Assembly (NCBI RefSeq): GCF_024346975.1
Contig: NZ_AP024885.1
Coordinates: 496,001 to 560,000 of the forward strand
Length of the DNA stretch: 64,000 bases
From: Vibrio neonatus
GTDB lineage: Bacteria; Pseudomonadota; Gammaproteobacteria; Enterobacterales; Vibrionaceae
Reading direction: 5' to 3'
Position numbers and translations under genes: made by a program. The notes beneath the pieces are model-generated. The model was not told the DNA's origin and did no database searches. It worked only from the letters and a program-made list of their open reading frames with translations. Positions within the stretch are counted from its first letter, which is position 1; each line of letters opens with the position of its first letter. Shown piece after piece: positions 1 to 10,783 of the stretch.

Positions 1-1943
<1,943 letters not shown>

Positions 1944-2065
1944 ACAACACCCAAGGGGTTTTGTGGACTCAAAGTAAGAACTTTGAATGTGTGACAGAGA
2001 CTTTTAAATACAGTTTTCCGAATTATTTACCTCTAGCTTTTTAAAGCTGGAAGTAAAACAAATTT

Positions 2066-2185
2066 TGCTTGGCGACCATAGCATTGTGGACCCACCTGAT
2101 TCCATGCCGAACTCAGAAGTGAAACACAATAGCGCCGATGGTAGTGTGGGGCTTCCCCATGTGAGAGTAGGACATTGCCAGGCTT
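2066..2185 (+). rRNA. 5S ribosomal RNA
   Basis: A 120-nt gene beginning TGCTTGGCGACC and ending with the complementary TGCCAGGCTT, with the conserved internal CCATGCCGAACTCAGAAGTG. It lies about 120 nt after the 23S gene, in the usual rrn order. Confidence 0.98.
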
Positions 2186-2267
2186 TAATTACGTTTTTAG
2201 ATTTTATATCTAGAGACAAAAACTGGATAAGGCATTTATAAGACCTTGTTTAGTAACAAATTGGTGC

Positions 2268-2344
2268 GGAGTGGTAGTTCAGTTGGTTAGAATACCGGCC
2301 TGTCACGCCGGGGGTCGCGGGTTCGAGTCCCGTCCACTCCGCCA
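2268..2344 (+). tRNA. tRNA-Asp (anticodon GTC)
   Basis: A 77-nt cloverleaf with acceptor GGAGTGG pairing with CCACTCC, anticodon loop CTGTCAC (anticodon GTC), T-loop GGTTCGAGTCC and an encoded CCA end. It is the distal tRNA of the rRNA operon, as in some E. coli rrn operons. Confidence 0.98.
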
Positions 2345-2353
2345 CTAATAAGA

Positions 2354-2383
2354 AGCCCTAGCAGAAATGCTAGGGCTTTTTTT
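2354..2383 (+). terminator. rRNA operon terminator
   Basis: Stem AGCCCTAGCA / TGCTAGGGCT with GAAA loop, followed by a run of seven T. It ends the 23S-5S-tRNA-Asp transcript. Confidence 0.9.
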
Positions 2384-2429
2384 CGTCTTAAGGAAACTCA
2401 AGCAAATAGTACTGCGACAATAATCACAC

Positions 2430-2445
2430 ATGCACAATTGTGCAT
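2430..2445. promoter_or_regulatory. Perfect 16-bp palindrome, possible operator
   Basis: ATGCACAATTGTGCAT is exactly self-complementary. It lies 63 nt before the first gene of a two-gene operon that ends in an ArsR-type regulator. An autoregulatory operator is the natural reading, but only position and symmetry support it. Confidence 0.4.
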
Positions 2446-2508
2446 CTATGAATCTGTTTTAGAATTAGGTAAAGTGTCCACTCATAAAACGTCTAATGAG
2501 GATTAGAG

Positions 2509-2781
2509 ATGAAAGTGGCACTCAGTAACGTGACTAAGTGGTGTGCGTACAGTCATATGTTTAAAGTATTTCGCGCCTTGATTAAAGGGGGCGATATTTC
2601 AGATCAGACGCGTACAGGACGAAACATTGCGCTGCTGGGGATATTCTGTCCATTTTTCTGGTATGCCTTGTTTACTGGGGCGAGTAGAGGGGAGTTGGCT
2701 TTTCATGCTATGCACTCGGGTGTCGTATTTTTAATTGGTATTGCGATAATGTTTGTTGGCTTACGACAAAAACAAAGGTAA
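2509..2781 (+). CDS. Small inner-membrane protein of unknown function
   Basis: A 90-residue protein I do not recognise. Two hydrophobic segments are visible, about residues 42-57 (IALLGIFCPFFWYALF) and 69-85 (HSGVVFLIGIAIMFVGL), with a basic C-terminal tail, so it probably crosses the membrane twice. The N-terminal half is hydrophilic. An internal Met at residue 17 is a possible alternative start; the first ATG is preceded by a purine-rich AGGATTAGAG. The stop is 3 nt before the ArsR-type gene, so the two are surely co-transcribed and probably translationally coupled. The regulator may control this protein's level in response to a signal I cannot infer. Confidence 0.75.
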   Translation: MKVALSNVTKWCAYSHMFKVFRALIKGGDISDQTRTGRNIALLGIFCPFFWYALFTGASRGELAFHAMHSGVVFLIGIAIMFVGLRQKQR

Positions 2782-2784
2782 TCA

Positions 2785-3186
2785 ATGGACATTCAATATC
2801 TAGACGCATTAAAAGCGTTAGCTGAGCCAAATCGTTTGAAGCTGTTTTGGTTGCTTATCCATGTTGATCAAAAAGTGACTGTTGCTGAAGCGATGGATGT
2901 TACTGGAGAGAGCCAATACAACGTATCTCGAAATCTGAAGATGTTGTTTAAGGCGAATTTATTGACTCAAGAGAGGTGCGGTAAGTGGGTGTATTATACC
3001 TTAGCGAATCAAGAGTTAGCGTATTGGCAATCCCTTGTTGAGTCTGTAAAACAGCTGCCTAAAGAGCAATTCTTTGATGTGACAAGCCGATGTCGGCTAC
3101 GACTTGAGATGCGAGTTAATGGAGAGTGTGTTGTTGGTCCAAACAGCGAGCAGTGGCTTGAAGTTAAAGATACAGTCATAGGTTAA
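2785..3186 (+). CDS. ArsR-family winged-helix transcriptional regulator
   Basis: A 133-residue DNA-binding protein. The N-terminal 80 residues have the ArsR-type pattern: LKALAEPNRLKLFWLL (helix 1), then a helix-turn-helix containing TGESQYNVSRNLKMLFKANLL and a wing ending GKWVYYTLA. Three cysteines (in ERCGK, SRCRL and GECVV) are not in the classical ELCVCDL metal site, so metal sensing is uncertain. The gene is 3 nt after a small membrane-protein gene, with a 16-bp palindrome upstream of the pair. It is clearly different from the other ArsR-type protein in the window (HlyU). The ligand is unknown. Confidence 0.85.
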   Translation: MDIQYLDALKALAEPNRLKLFWLLIHVDQKVTVAEAMDVTGESQYNVSRNLKMLFKANLLTQERCGKWVYYTLANQELAYWQSLVESVKQLPKEQFFDVTSRCRLRLEMRVNGECVVGPNSEQWLEVKDTVIG

Positions 3187-3266
3187 TAGAGTTTAAATAG
3201 CCTAAACACTGCTTTGCATCAAAGCTGAGACTAAGTACTAAACTAGCACTTAGCCTCTAATATTAG

Positions 3267-4118
3267 TTATTCAGTAACACGCTTAATTCGGGAATGAATA
3301 AACAGCGCCAGCAGAATGATTGCGCCGCCTACCACTAAGCGGGTCATGTCTACATCGCGATTCCAGATAGTAACGTTAACGATGAGTCCGGCTGGGATTA
3401 GGGCGTTATTCATTATGGCTAGATAGCCGGGGTCGACTTGGCTTGCGCCTCTGTTCCATAGGAAATAGCCTAAACCTGATGCGCCAATACCTAGCCAGAC
3501 CAATACGCCAATTTGTACAGGATCGGTTGGCAGTTCGGCTTTACCCCATAGTAGCCACGCGATACTAACCACCACCAATGCACCAATATAGAACCAACCA
3601 AAAATGTCTTTTTGTGGCATGTATTCGCGGCTTTCTTTGAAGTATTTGTAGGCAACCTGTCCAAAGGCAAAACAGAGGTTCGAGCACTGCACCACAAAGA
3701 AACCGATCACGTAGTCTTCGGTTAGGTTATCAAAACGAATTACCAAGGCACCAAGTACCGCTACAAGGGCACTTAAAAGGTATAGAGGGTTGAACTGCTT
3801 CTTTAATGCGTCGTATATCAAGGTGACGTAAATCGGCGTAAATACGGTGAACACTAACACTTCGGGTACGGTGAGGAGCAAGAAAGATTGGTAGTAAAAA
3901 ATGTACATTAAGCCAAGCTGTACACCGCCAATGCCCATCAGTTGTAGTGCTTCTTTTTTCTTAACCGCTTTAAGGCGAATAAAAGGTAAAAATACGATAG
4001 CGGCTAACGCAATACGTATCCATACCGATACATAAGCATCCACGTGTCCTGCTAAGTAAACGCCAATTAAGCTAAATGATAACGACCAGATGATCGTGGT
4101 AACGATTAGATATATCAA
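3267..4118 (-). CDS. EamA/DMT-superfamily (carboxylate/amino acid/amine type) transporter
   Basis: Ten-helix inner-membrane carrier of the drug/metabolite transporter superfamily, about 283 residues. The two repeated EamA halves are visible, the first beginning IYLIVTTIIWSLSFSLIGVYL, the second after residue ~140. Start: I chose the TTG at 4118 because GAGG lies 5 nt upstream and the resulting protein begins right at the first helix. An upstream ATG at 4178 would add 20 polar residues and overlap the preceding gene by 58 nt. With the TTG start the gap to the upstream DUF6314-like gene is only 2 nt, so the pair is probably coupled. The substrate is not deducible. Confidence 0.85.
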   Translation of the reverse strand: MIYLIVTTIIWSLSFSLIGVYLAGHVDAYVSVWIRIALAAIVFLPFIRLKAVKKKEALQLMGIGGVQLGLMYIFYYQSFLLLTVPEVLVFTVFTPIYVTLIYDALKKQFNPLYLLSALVAVLGALVIRFDNLTEDYVIGFFVVQCSNLCFAFGQVAYKYFKESREYMPQKDIFGWFYIGALVVVSIAWLLWGKAELPTDPVQIGVLVWLGIGASGLGYFLWNRGASQVDPGYLAIMNNALIPAGLIVNVTIWNRDVDMTRLVVGGAIILLALFIHSRIKRVTE

Positions 4119-4120
4119 AA

Positions 4121-4576
4121 CTACCTCGTATATCGATAATGTAAATTTTCTTGTTTGCGTGGGCCAGTGATGGTCCAACTAAATTCAACTGCGTTGTCTT
4201 GCCATTGCACTGTGCCACTATAAAGATCGTCAGCGCAGACATGGGCAGCATCACTGATCCATTGCTGGGTTTGTGCATGGTAGCTAAGGACAAACAGCTC
4301 AACTGCATTGTTACGACCAAAGCGGCTATGCAGCAGTTTTATTTGATGTTCATTTAAGCGCTGCCAAATAAACTCATTTTGCGTATCGACGGTATAGCCA
4401 TTTTGCTGAAGGGTAAATTGGCCTGCTTCTTTAAAATAGAGTGTATTCTGATCTTCGAGCTCACAAGTCACATCACCATTACCTGCACCCGCCCAACCCA
4501 TAACGGAATTAGCTCCCGGTTGTGATTGATAGTGGTAGTGATTAATTTTTTGCAGCTCTTGCCAAAGATCAAACAT
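4121..4576 (-). CDS. DUF6314-like protein
   Basis: A soluble 151-residue protein that I place in the DUF6314 group from its pattern: N-terminal FDLWQELQKINHYHYQ, GWAGAGNGDV around residues 27-36, and a C-terminal W-T-I-x-GP-x-K followed by YRYTR. Family assignment is from memory and the function is unknown. It has no signal peptide or membrane segment. Its stop is 2 nt from the proposed start of the downstream exporter gene, which suggests an operon. The 160 bp upstream, before the yfhL stop, hold only the yfhL terminator and presumably its promoter. Confidence 0.7.
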   Translation of the reverse strand: MFDLWQELQKINHYHYQSQPGANSVMGWAGAGNGDVTCELEDQNTLYFKEAGQFTLQQNGYTVDTQNEFIWQRLNEHQIKLLHSRFGRNNAVELFVLSYHAQTQQWISDAAHVCADDLYSGTVQWQDNAVEFSWTITGPRKQENLHYRYTR

Positions 4577-4680
4577 CTTGATTACTCATAATTAAAATCA
4601 GTTGCTTACGTTTTATCTCAGTCTATAAGACATAACTCATCGATTGAGTTTGTTTTTGCTTCCCATAAATCGCTGCCCAT

Positions 4681-4715
4681 AAAAAATCCGATAATCATGA
4701 CTGAATATCGGATTT
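4681..4715 (-). terminator. Terminator after yfhL
   Basis: On the minus strand, stem AAATCCGATA / TATCGGATTT with a 12-nt loop runs into a T tract. It lies 22 nt beyond the yfhL stop codon. Confidence 0.75.
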
Positions 4716-4736
4716 AAAGTAGGTCAACTATTAGGT

Positions 4737-4994
<258 letters not shown>

Positions 4995-6368
4995 TTACTT
5001 ACCTGATGGGTTACGAGTATCTTGACCTGGGTTTAGGTTACGCATCAATAGAGCGAACTCTAGATCCATATCTTCAGGAACAGGAATAAACACAAAGTGA
5101 CCGTTACCTTTCGCATCATCGATAGTTTCTGATTTACGGTTTTCCATCACTTCTAGGTTAAATACGACGTTACCTTGTGGAGTCATTAGCTCTAGGCTAT
5201 CACCCACCATGAATTTGTTTTTCACTTCAACTTCAACAAGGTCGCCGCGACGTTTACCTGTGAATTCACCCACAAACTGCTGAGAATCAGAAACCGAGTA
5301 ACCGTATTCGTAGTTTTGGTAAGCATCGTGAGTGTGACGACGTAGGAAACCTTCTGTGTAACCACGGTGAGCAAGACTCTCTAGAGTGCCTAGTAGGTTT
5401 GGATCAAATGGCTTGCCTTCTACTGCATCGTCGATGGCTTTACGGTAAACCTGAGCGGTACGTGCACAGTAATAGAAAGACTTAGTACGGCCTTCAATTT
5501 TCAGTGAATGTACACCCATTTTAGTTAGGCGTTCTACGTGTTGAACAGCACGTAAATCTTTAGAGTTCATGATGTAAGTACCATGCTCATCTTCAAACGC
5601 GGCCATTTTTTCTTCTGGACGATGAGATTCTGATAGCAAGATCACTTCATCTGTTGGTTTACCAAGACCTAGCGTGTTGTCTGGACGCTCTTGGTTTTCC
5701 GTAGTTACCGCTTCTTGAATCTCTACGATTTGACCAGCATCGTCTTCAGTGGCTTTTTCTGCTTTGTATTCCCAACGACAAGCATTAGTACAAGTGCCTT
5801 GGTTAGGATCACGTTTATTCATGTAACCAGACAGTAAGCAGCGACCTGAGTACGCCATGCACAATGCGCCGTGAACAAAGATTTCGAGCTCAGTTTCTGG
5901 GCAGTGCTCGCGGATCTCTTCAATTTCTTCCAGTGAAAGCTCACGAGAAAGAATCACACGTTCAACGCCTTGAGTTGACCAGAATTTCACGGTCGCCCAG
6001 TTTACGGCGTTGGCTTGTACTGATAGGTGAATAGCAATATCAGGGAAAGCTTCGCGAACCATCATGATGAGACCAGGATCTGACATGATCAATGCGTCAG
6101 GGCCCATTTCTACAACCGGTTTAAGATCGCGAATAAAGGTTTTTAGCTTAGAGTTATGGGGCTGAATGTTACAAACCACATACAGTTTCTTGCCTTGGGC
6201 ATGAGCTTCGTTGATACCGATTTGCAGGTTTTCGTGGTTGAACTCGTTGTTACGAACACGAAGGCTGTAGCGTGGTTGGCCTGCGTAAACCGCATCTGCA
6301 CCATAGGCAAAGGCGTAACGCATGTTTTTAAGGCTACCGGCAGGAGAAAGTAATTCTGGTTTGAACAT
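4995..6368 (-). CDS. trhP: tRNA uridine-34 hydroxylation protein TrhP (YegQ), U32 peptidase-like
   Basis: A 457-residue protein (E. coli YegQ/TrhP is about 453) of the U32 family, which is not proteolytic here but makes 5-hydroxyuridine at tRNA position 34, using prephenate as a donor. The U32 signature EIFVHGALCMAYSGRCLLSG is at residues 162-181. Cysteines C170, C177, C193 and C197 are the likely iron-sulfur ligands. The protein opens with FKPELLSPAGSLKNMRYAF, the standard family start. It is followed after 3 nt by the ferredoxin gene yfhL. Two relatives, UbiU and UbiV, occur near 52 kb and share the cysteine arrangement. Confidence 0.94.
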   Translation of the reverse strand: MFKPELLSPAGSLKNMRYAFAYGADAVYAGQPRYSLRVRNNEFNHENLQIGINEAHAQGKKLYVVCNIQPHNSKLKTFIRDLKPVVEMGPDALIMSDPGLIMMVREAFPDIAIHLSVQANAVNWATVKFWSTQGVERVILSRELSLEEIEEIREHCPETELEIFVHGALCMAYSGRCLLSGYMNKRDPNQGTCTNACRWEYKAEKATEDDAGQIVEIQEAVTTENQERPDNTLGLGKPTDEVILLSESHRPEEKMAAFEDEHGTYIMNSKDLRAVQHVERLTKMGVHSLKIEGRTKSFYYCARTAQVYRKAIDDAVEGKPFDPNLLGTLESLAHRGYTEGFLRRHTHDAYQNYEYGYSVSDSQQFVGEFTGKRRGDLVEVEVKNKFMVGDSLELMTPQGNVVFNLEVMENRKSETIDDAKGNGHFVFIPVPEDMDLEFALLMRNLNPGQDTRNPSGK

Positions 6369-6507
6369 GTTTTTATACTCTATTCTGATTTCAAGTCAGG
6401 ATCTCGCCACCATGTGCCGAGATATAAGGAGGGCGAATTTTACGGGATTGCCGTAATAATCGCCACTAAAAAAGTATCTATGTCACAAATTGTAGTGCCA
6501 AAAGCAC

Positions 6508-7416
6508 TTAATTTTTCTCTAAACCACCTAATTCGGTGTGCAGATTACCCACTAATGCTAATAATTCTCCGCTCATTAAAGAGAAATCCGCATCAAAACG
6601 AGCAGCTTTATCTTCGCGTGGAATATCTTCATTTTGGTCTTTTAGCTCTTCACCAAATTTTAAGCGTTTTAAGCTTGCATCATCAGCCAGTACAAATTCG
6701 ATGCGCTCTTGCCAGTTTAGCGCCAGCTTAGTGACAAATTTATTGGCTTCGATGTGATTTAAAATCTCTTCGCTTTGCAAATCTTGTTGCTTACAACGGA
6801 TGATGCCACCTTCTTCTAATGGCGATTTGAGTTCGGCTTCATCTAAGATTTCAAAGCCTGTCGGTTGGCTTTCACCTTTGATCCATTCCGTTAAGGTCTG
6901 CTCAACAGCTTTTTCTGGAAGTGCAGGAACAACAGGTAAACTACCGATAGTTTTTCTCAGTAGCGCTAATGCATCTTCGGCTTTTTTAGAGCTTGCGGAA
7001 TCAACAATGATCACGCCATCTTCAATAGAAACAAGCAAATAGGTCAACTGACTACGAGTGAAAGCACGTGGTAGTAAGTCCATTAATACTTCATCTTTAA
7101 TGGTGTCACGCTCGGTCTTTTTCAGGCGGCGATTTTCTTGTTGCTCAAGAAGATCCACTTTGTTGGCGACCGCGTCATTGATCACTGAGGCAGGCAGCAG
7201 CTTCTCTTCTTTTTTAGCACACAGCAAAATACGATTTTGCGCGACATGGCTCAGCAGTTGATCTTGGCCTGGCATTGCGAATGACCAACCAAACTTTTGC
7301 TTATCTTGACTACCACAAGGCTTGAATTGAAACTCTTTAAGTTGTTTTTCTAATGTTTCCGTTTCTATCTCTACTTCACGATTGAAGCGGTAGACTAGAC
7401 AGTTCTTAAACCACAT
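6508..7416 (-). CDS. rdgC: Recombination-associated protein RdgC
   Basis: A 302-residue nucleoid-associated DNA-binding protein (E. coli 303) that forms a ring dimer around duplex DNA and restrains RecA. The start [17 protein letters not shown], the [15 protein letters not shown] stretch near residue 135 and [24 protein letters not shown] near 232 are strongly diagnostic. It diverges from phoB across 184 bp. The rdgC-phoB adjacency is common in Vibrio and Enterobacteria. Confidence 0.96.
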   Translation of the reverse strand: MWFKNCLVYRFNREVEIETETLEKQLKEFQFKPCGSQDKQKFGWSFAMPGQDQLLSHVAQNRILLCAKKEEKLLPASVINDAVANKVDLLEQQENRRLKKTERDTIKDEVLMDLLPRAFTRSQLTYLLVSIEDGVIIVDSASSKKAEDALALLRKTIGSLPVVPALPEKAVEQTLTEWIKGESQPTGFEILDEAELKSPLEEGGIIRCKQQDLQSEEILNHIEANKFVTKLALNWQERIEFVLADDASLKRLKFGEELKDQNEDIPREDKAARFDADFSLMSGELLALVGNLHTELGGLEKN

Positions 7417-7529
7417 ATTGTGTCCCTGAATTGCGATGGGGAAAATCTAATGATAAATGAAGCATTGCAATAGTGCATAGTACAAATTTCATGTTGTTCA
7501 ATGAATTTATTATGATTTTTTGTTTTCAA

Positions 7530-7565
7530 TCGCCACAAAACTGTCATAATTTAACTGGATAATAT
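7530..7565 (+). promoter_or_regulatory. Candidate Pho box and -10 of phoB
   Basis: TCGCCAC-AAAA-CTGTCAT (7530-7547) fits the 7+4+7 Pho box layout. The second half is an exact CTGTCAT and the first half matches at 4 of 7. A TAATAT -10 at 7560-7565 follows after 12 nt, the spacing expected when the Pho box replaces the -35. This would give PhoB autoactivation under phosphate starvation. Confidence 0.5.
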
Positions 7566-7600
7566 GCGGAGTTTACAAACAGTTGAGGTTATGAAACAAG

Positions 7601-8290
7601 ATGTCTAGAAGAATCCTAGTAGTAGAGGATGAGGCTCCGATCCGTGAAATGCTTTGTTTTGTGCTGGAGCAAAAAGGTTATACGACAGTTGAAGCCGAAG
7701 ACTATGACACCGCTGTCAGTATGCTTAAAGAACCTTTCCCAGATCTTATTCTTTTAGATTGGATGCTGCCTGGCGGTACCGGTATTAATTTCATCAAACA
7801 TCTCAAACGTGATGAAATGACTCGCAATATACCGGTGGTTATGTTGACCGCTCGTGGTGAAGAAGAAGACAAAGTTAAAGGCCTTGAAGTAGGCGCTGAT
7901 GATTACATTACTAAGCCGTTTTCACCAAAAGAGTTAATCGCTCGTCTTAAAGCTGTTATCCGTCGTGCATCTCCTACGTCAACGGAAGAAGCGATTGATG
8001 TACGTGGTTTACGCTTAGATCCTGTATCACACCGTGTTACCGCTAATGATCAACCCCTAGATATGGGGCCAACCGAATTTAAAATGTTGCACTTTTTCAT
8101 GACTCACCAAGAGCGTGTGTACAGTCGTGAGCAGCTATTGAATCATGTTTGGGGTACAAACGTTTATGTAGAAGACAGAACAGTTGATGTTCATATTCGT
8201 CGCTTACGTAAAGCCCTAGAAGCAAGTGAGCATCATAAATTAGTCCAAACTGTACGTGGTGCAGGTTACCGATTCTCGACTAAAGCCTAA
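7601..8290 (+). CDS. phoB: Phosphate regulon response regulator PhoB
   Basis: A 229-residue OmpR-type response regulator, the same length as in E. coli. The receiver domain (residues 1-122) has the acidic pocket (E9, D10), phosphoacceptor D53 in [10 protein letters not shown]83 and K105. The C-terminal winged helix (about 130-227) includes [17 protein letters not shown] and ends VRGAGYRFS. It binds Pho boxes when phosphorylated by PhoR. The start [13 protein letters not shown] matches the family. The only clear GAGG (7585-7588) lies 12 nt away, next to a five-codon upstream frame, see findings. phoR follows 36 nt later. Confidence 0.98.
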   Translation: MSRRILVVEDEAPIREMLCFVLEQKGYTTVEAEDYDTAVSMLKEPFPDLILLDWMLPGGTGINFIKHLKRDEMTRNIPVVMLTARGEEEDKVKGLEVGADDYITKPFSPKELIARLKAVIRRASPTSTEEAIDVRGLRLDPVSHRVTANDQPLDMGPTEFKMLHFFMTHQERVYSREQLLNHVWGTNVYVEDRTVDVHIRRLRKALEASEHHKLVQTVRGAGYRFSTKA

Positions 8291-8326
8291 CCAGCAGGTT
8301 TATCGAACTCTGGAGTTTGCCGTTAG

Positions 8327-9640
8327 ATGGTAGAAAAACTGACATGGAGAAGGCTGGCTTTAGAGCTGGCTTTTTTTTATACCCCTTGGGTATTACTAGG
8401 ATGGCTCGTAGGTTACATGCCATGGATGCTTTTGATTGCAACTTTGTTGCAGTTAGGATGGCACCTGCATAATCAGATCCGATTCTCACAATGGCTATGG
8501 AACGATAAACGTCTTTCGCCACCATCAAGCTCTGGTAATTGGGAGCCGTTGTTCAACGGTATGTACCGATTGCAACAGCGCCAACGTCGCAAGAGAAAAG
8601 AACTCACAGGTCTTATCCGCCGTTTTAGAAATGGCGCTGAATCACTGCCGGATGCGGTAGTGGTATTTCGTGATGAAGGCAATATTGTTTGGTGTAACCG
8701 ATTAGCGCAGCAGTTGCTGGGCTTTCGCTGGCCTGAAGACAGTGAATTGCCAATCACTAACCTATTACGCACTCCTGATTTTATAAAATATCTCAATAGA
8801 AATGACTTCTCTGAGCCGTTAGAAATCCGTTCACCGCTGAATGTGGAACGTATTTTAGAGCTACGTATTGTGCCGTATACCGATGGTGAACACCTGATGG
8901 TAGTCCGTGATGTATCACAGCTTAAAACGCTAGAGGGCATGCGTCGTAACTTCTTTGCTAACGTTTCCCATGAGTTACGTACACCGATGACGGTGCTACA
9001 AGGCTACCTAGAAATGACGGCCGATCCCGATATGTTAATAGGACCAATGTGGCCTAAAGCGCATGGCGTGATGACGGAACAGCTTAACCGCATGAACAGT
9101 CTTGTTGATCAACTGCTGACTTTATCTAAGATTGAAGCGGCTCCTATGGGGGCGGGCGATGACATTGTTGATGTGCCGAAGATGTTGCAGATCTTAGAAA
9201 AAGAAGCGCAAGCATTAAGTGGTAAGAATGAGCATCAATTAACCTTTGATGTGGATACTTCACTGAAAATCACTGGCGATGAAGATCAAATGCGCAGTGC
9301 GATTTCTAACTTGGTTTATAACGCTGTGAAGTACACCCCCGCAGGTTCGCACATAAATGTCACTTGGGCTGAGACGCCTCTGGGGGCATCATTACAAGTT
9401 TCAGATACTGGTGATGGTATTGAGCCTCAACACCTACACAGACTGACTGAGCGCTTCTACCGCGTTGATAAAGCCCGTTCTAGAGAAACTGGTGGCAGTG
9501 GTTTAGGCCTAGCAATCGTTAAACACACTTTGAGTCACCATGATTCACAATTGGAGATCCAAAGTGAGGTCGGTAAAGGGAGTCGATTCTCCTTCGTGCT
9601 ACCTAAGCGCCTTATCACTAGGGAGTTAATCGAGCAGTGA
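8327..9640 (+). CDS. phoR: Phosphate regulon sensor histidine kinase PhoR
   Basis: A 437-residue membrane kinase (E. coli 431). Two hydrophobic helices at about residues 10-45 anchor it, with essentially no periplasmic loop, as expected for PhoR, which senses through the Pst/PhoU complex. A PAS domain occupies about 100-200. The H box [12 protein letters not shown] puts the phosphorylated His at 215. The N box ([13 protein letters not shown]), G1 (DTGDGIEP) and G2 ([10 protein letters not shown]) of the ATPase domain are intact. Its stop overlaps the GTG start of the next gene (GTGA), indicating coupling to the PstS-like protein. Confidence 0.97.
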   Translation: MVEKLTWRRLALELAFFYTPWVLLGWLVGYMPWMLLIATLLQLGWHLHNQIRFSQWLWNDKRLSPPSSSGNWEPLFNGMYRLQQRQRRKRKELTGLIRRFRNGAESLPDAVVVFRDEGNIVWCNRLAQQLLGFRWPEDSELPITNLLRTPDFIKYLNRNDFSEPLEIRSPLNVERILELRIVPYTDGEHLMVVRDVSQLKTLEGMRRNFFANVSHELRTPMTVLQGYLEMTADPDMLIGPMWPKAHGVMTEQLNRMNSLVDQLLTLSKIEAAPMGAGDDIVDVPKMLQILEKEAQALSGKNEHQLTFDVDTSLKITGDEDQMRSAISNLVYNAVKYTPAGSHINVTWAETPLGASLQVSDTGDGIEPQHLHRLTERFYRVDKARSRETGGSGLGLAIVKHTLSHHDSQLEIQSEVGKGSRFSFVLPKRLITRELIEQ

Positions 9641-10593
9641 GAGCGTCACGACTAGTTGTACTTGCCATGCTTATGCTGTCATGGACAGCGAAAGCCGTTC
9701 AATTGCCAGACTATCGCCATGTACATGGGATTTCTGGCAACTTGTCTTCCGCGGGTTCAGATTCCCTTGCGGGCATAGTAACGGCGTGGGCGGAAGAGTT
9801 TTCGGCGTTATACCCAAGCGTAAATGTGCAAGTGCAAGCGTCGGGCAGTTCCACAGCAGTGCCTGCTTTGACCGAAGGCACGGCTCAGTTTGGGCCAATG
9901 AGTCGTGAAATGCAGCCAAGTGAAGTGGCTGCATTTGAACGTAACTATGGTTATTCACCGACTGAATTAGTGGTGGCTTTGGATGCGTTAGGCGTTTTTG
10001 TTCATCAAGATAACCCGATTCAAGGGCTTAACTTTGTTGAGCTGGATGCAATTTTCTCTGTGACTTATTTTTGCGGTACTAATCGACATATCGAAACCTG
10101 GAGTGACCTTGGTATTTTGCAACCTTGGGGCAAGCTAAAGATTCAAAAATTTGGGCGTAACCCAGTTTCAGGAACGTATGGGGTATTTAAAAGCTCTGTA
10201 TTGTGTGGCGGTGACTTTAATAGCTCAGTCAATGAATTATTAGGCGGCGCATCTGTAGTACAGGCGGTGGCATCGTCTGTGTCATCGATTGGCTATTCAG
10301 GTGTTGCTTCTAAAGCCATGGGCACTCGCTTAGTGCCTATCGCCAAGTATGATGAAAACTATGTACGACCAACATCAGAGAATATTATTTCAGGTAAATA
10401 CCCTCTGAGTCGCAAGCTGTATGTGTATGTGAATAAGCAACCGAATAAACCGTTGCCTATTAGACAACGTGAATTTATACGGTTTATTTATTCTAAGCAG
10501 GGACAAAATGCCGTTGCTCGTGAAGGCTACATTCCAATTTCAGCCAGATTTGCCAAGAAAGAGTTAGCTAAAGTCGGTTTAACTCTGGAATAG
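9637..10593 (+). CDS. PstS-like periplasmic phosphate-binding protein
   Basis: A 318-residue solute-binding protein of the PBP2/PstS family. A signal peptide ([16 protein letters not shown], cut near residue 20) leads to the mature protein. The phosphate-site pattern [15 protein letters not shown] (residues 33-47) and [26 protein letters not shown] (65-90) correspond to the conserved TGSST and S-R motifs of PstS. The GTG start overlaps the phoR stop by 4 nt, so it is part of the phoBR operon. It probably delivers phosphate to the PstC/PstA/PstB transporter encoded 190 bp downstream, although vibrios usually carry a second Pst system elsewhere. Confidence 0.9.
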   Translation: MRASRLVVLAMLMLSWTAKAVQLPDYRHVHGISGNLSSAGSDSLAGIVTAWAEEFSALYPSVNVQVQASGSSTAVPALTEGTAQFGPMSREMQPSEVAAFERNYGYSPTELVVALDALGVFVHQDNPIQGLNFVELDAIFSVTYFCGTNRHIETWSDLGILQPWGKLKIQKFGRNPVSGTYGVFKSSVLCGGDFNSSVNELLGGASVVQAVASSVSSIGYSGVASKAMGTRLVPIAKYDENYVRPTSENIISGKYPLSRKLYVYVNKQPNKPLPIRQREFIRFIYSKQGQNAVAREGYIPISARFAKKELAKVGLTLE

Positions 10594-10783
10594 TGCTTGG
10601 ATTGCTGTGTTTTTAGTCACTTGTCGAGCGCCGAATAGGCTAAGTGCTTGGCTATTATTGCGGTAAGATTCAAAAGGTGTAGCATCTATCGTCGCTCAAC
10701 TATCAAATGTGAATTTGATATTGGTATCATCAAGATAGCTGATACTTTAGCTACAGTCTCAAGATCAAAGAAGATCACATGAA

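Noticed and set aside
10594..10783. Pho box upstream of pstC
   Set aside because: Half-sites such as TAGTCAC occur but not with 11-bp periodicity; nothing convincing found.
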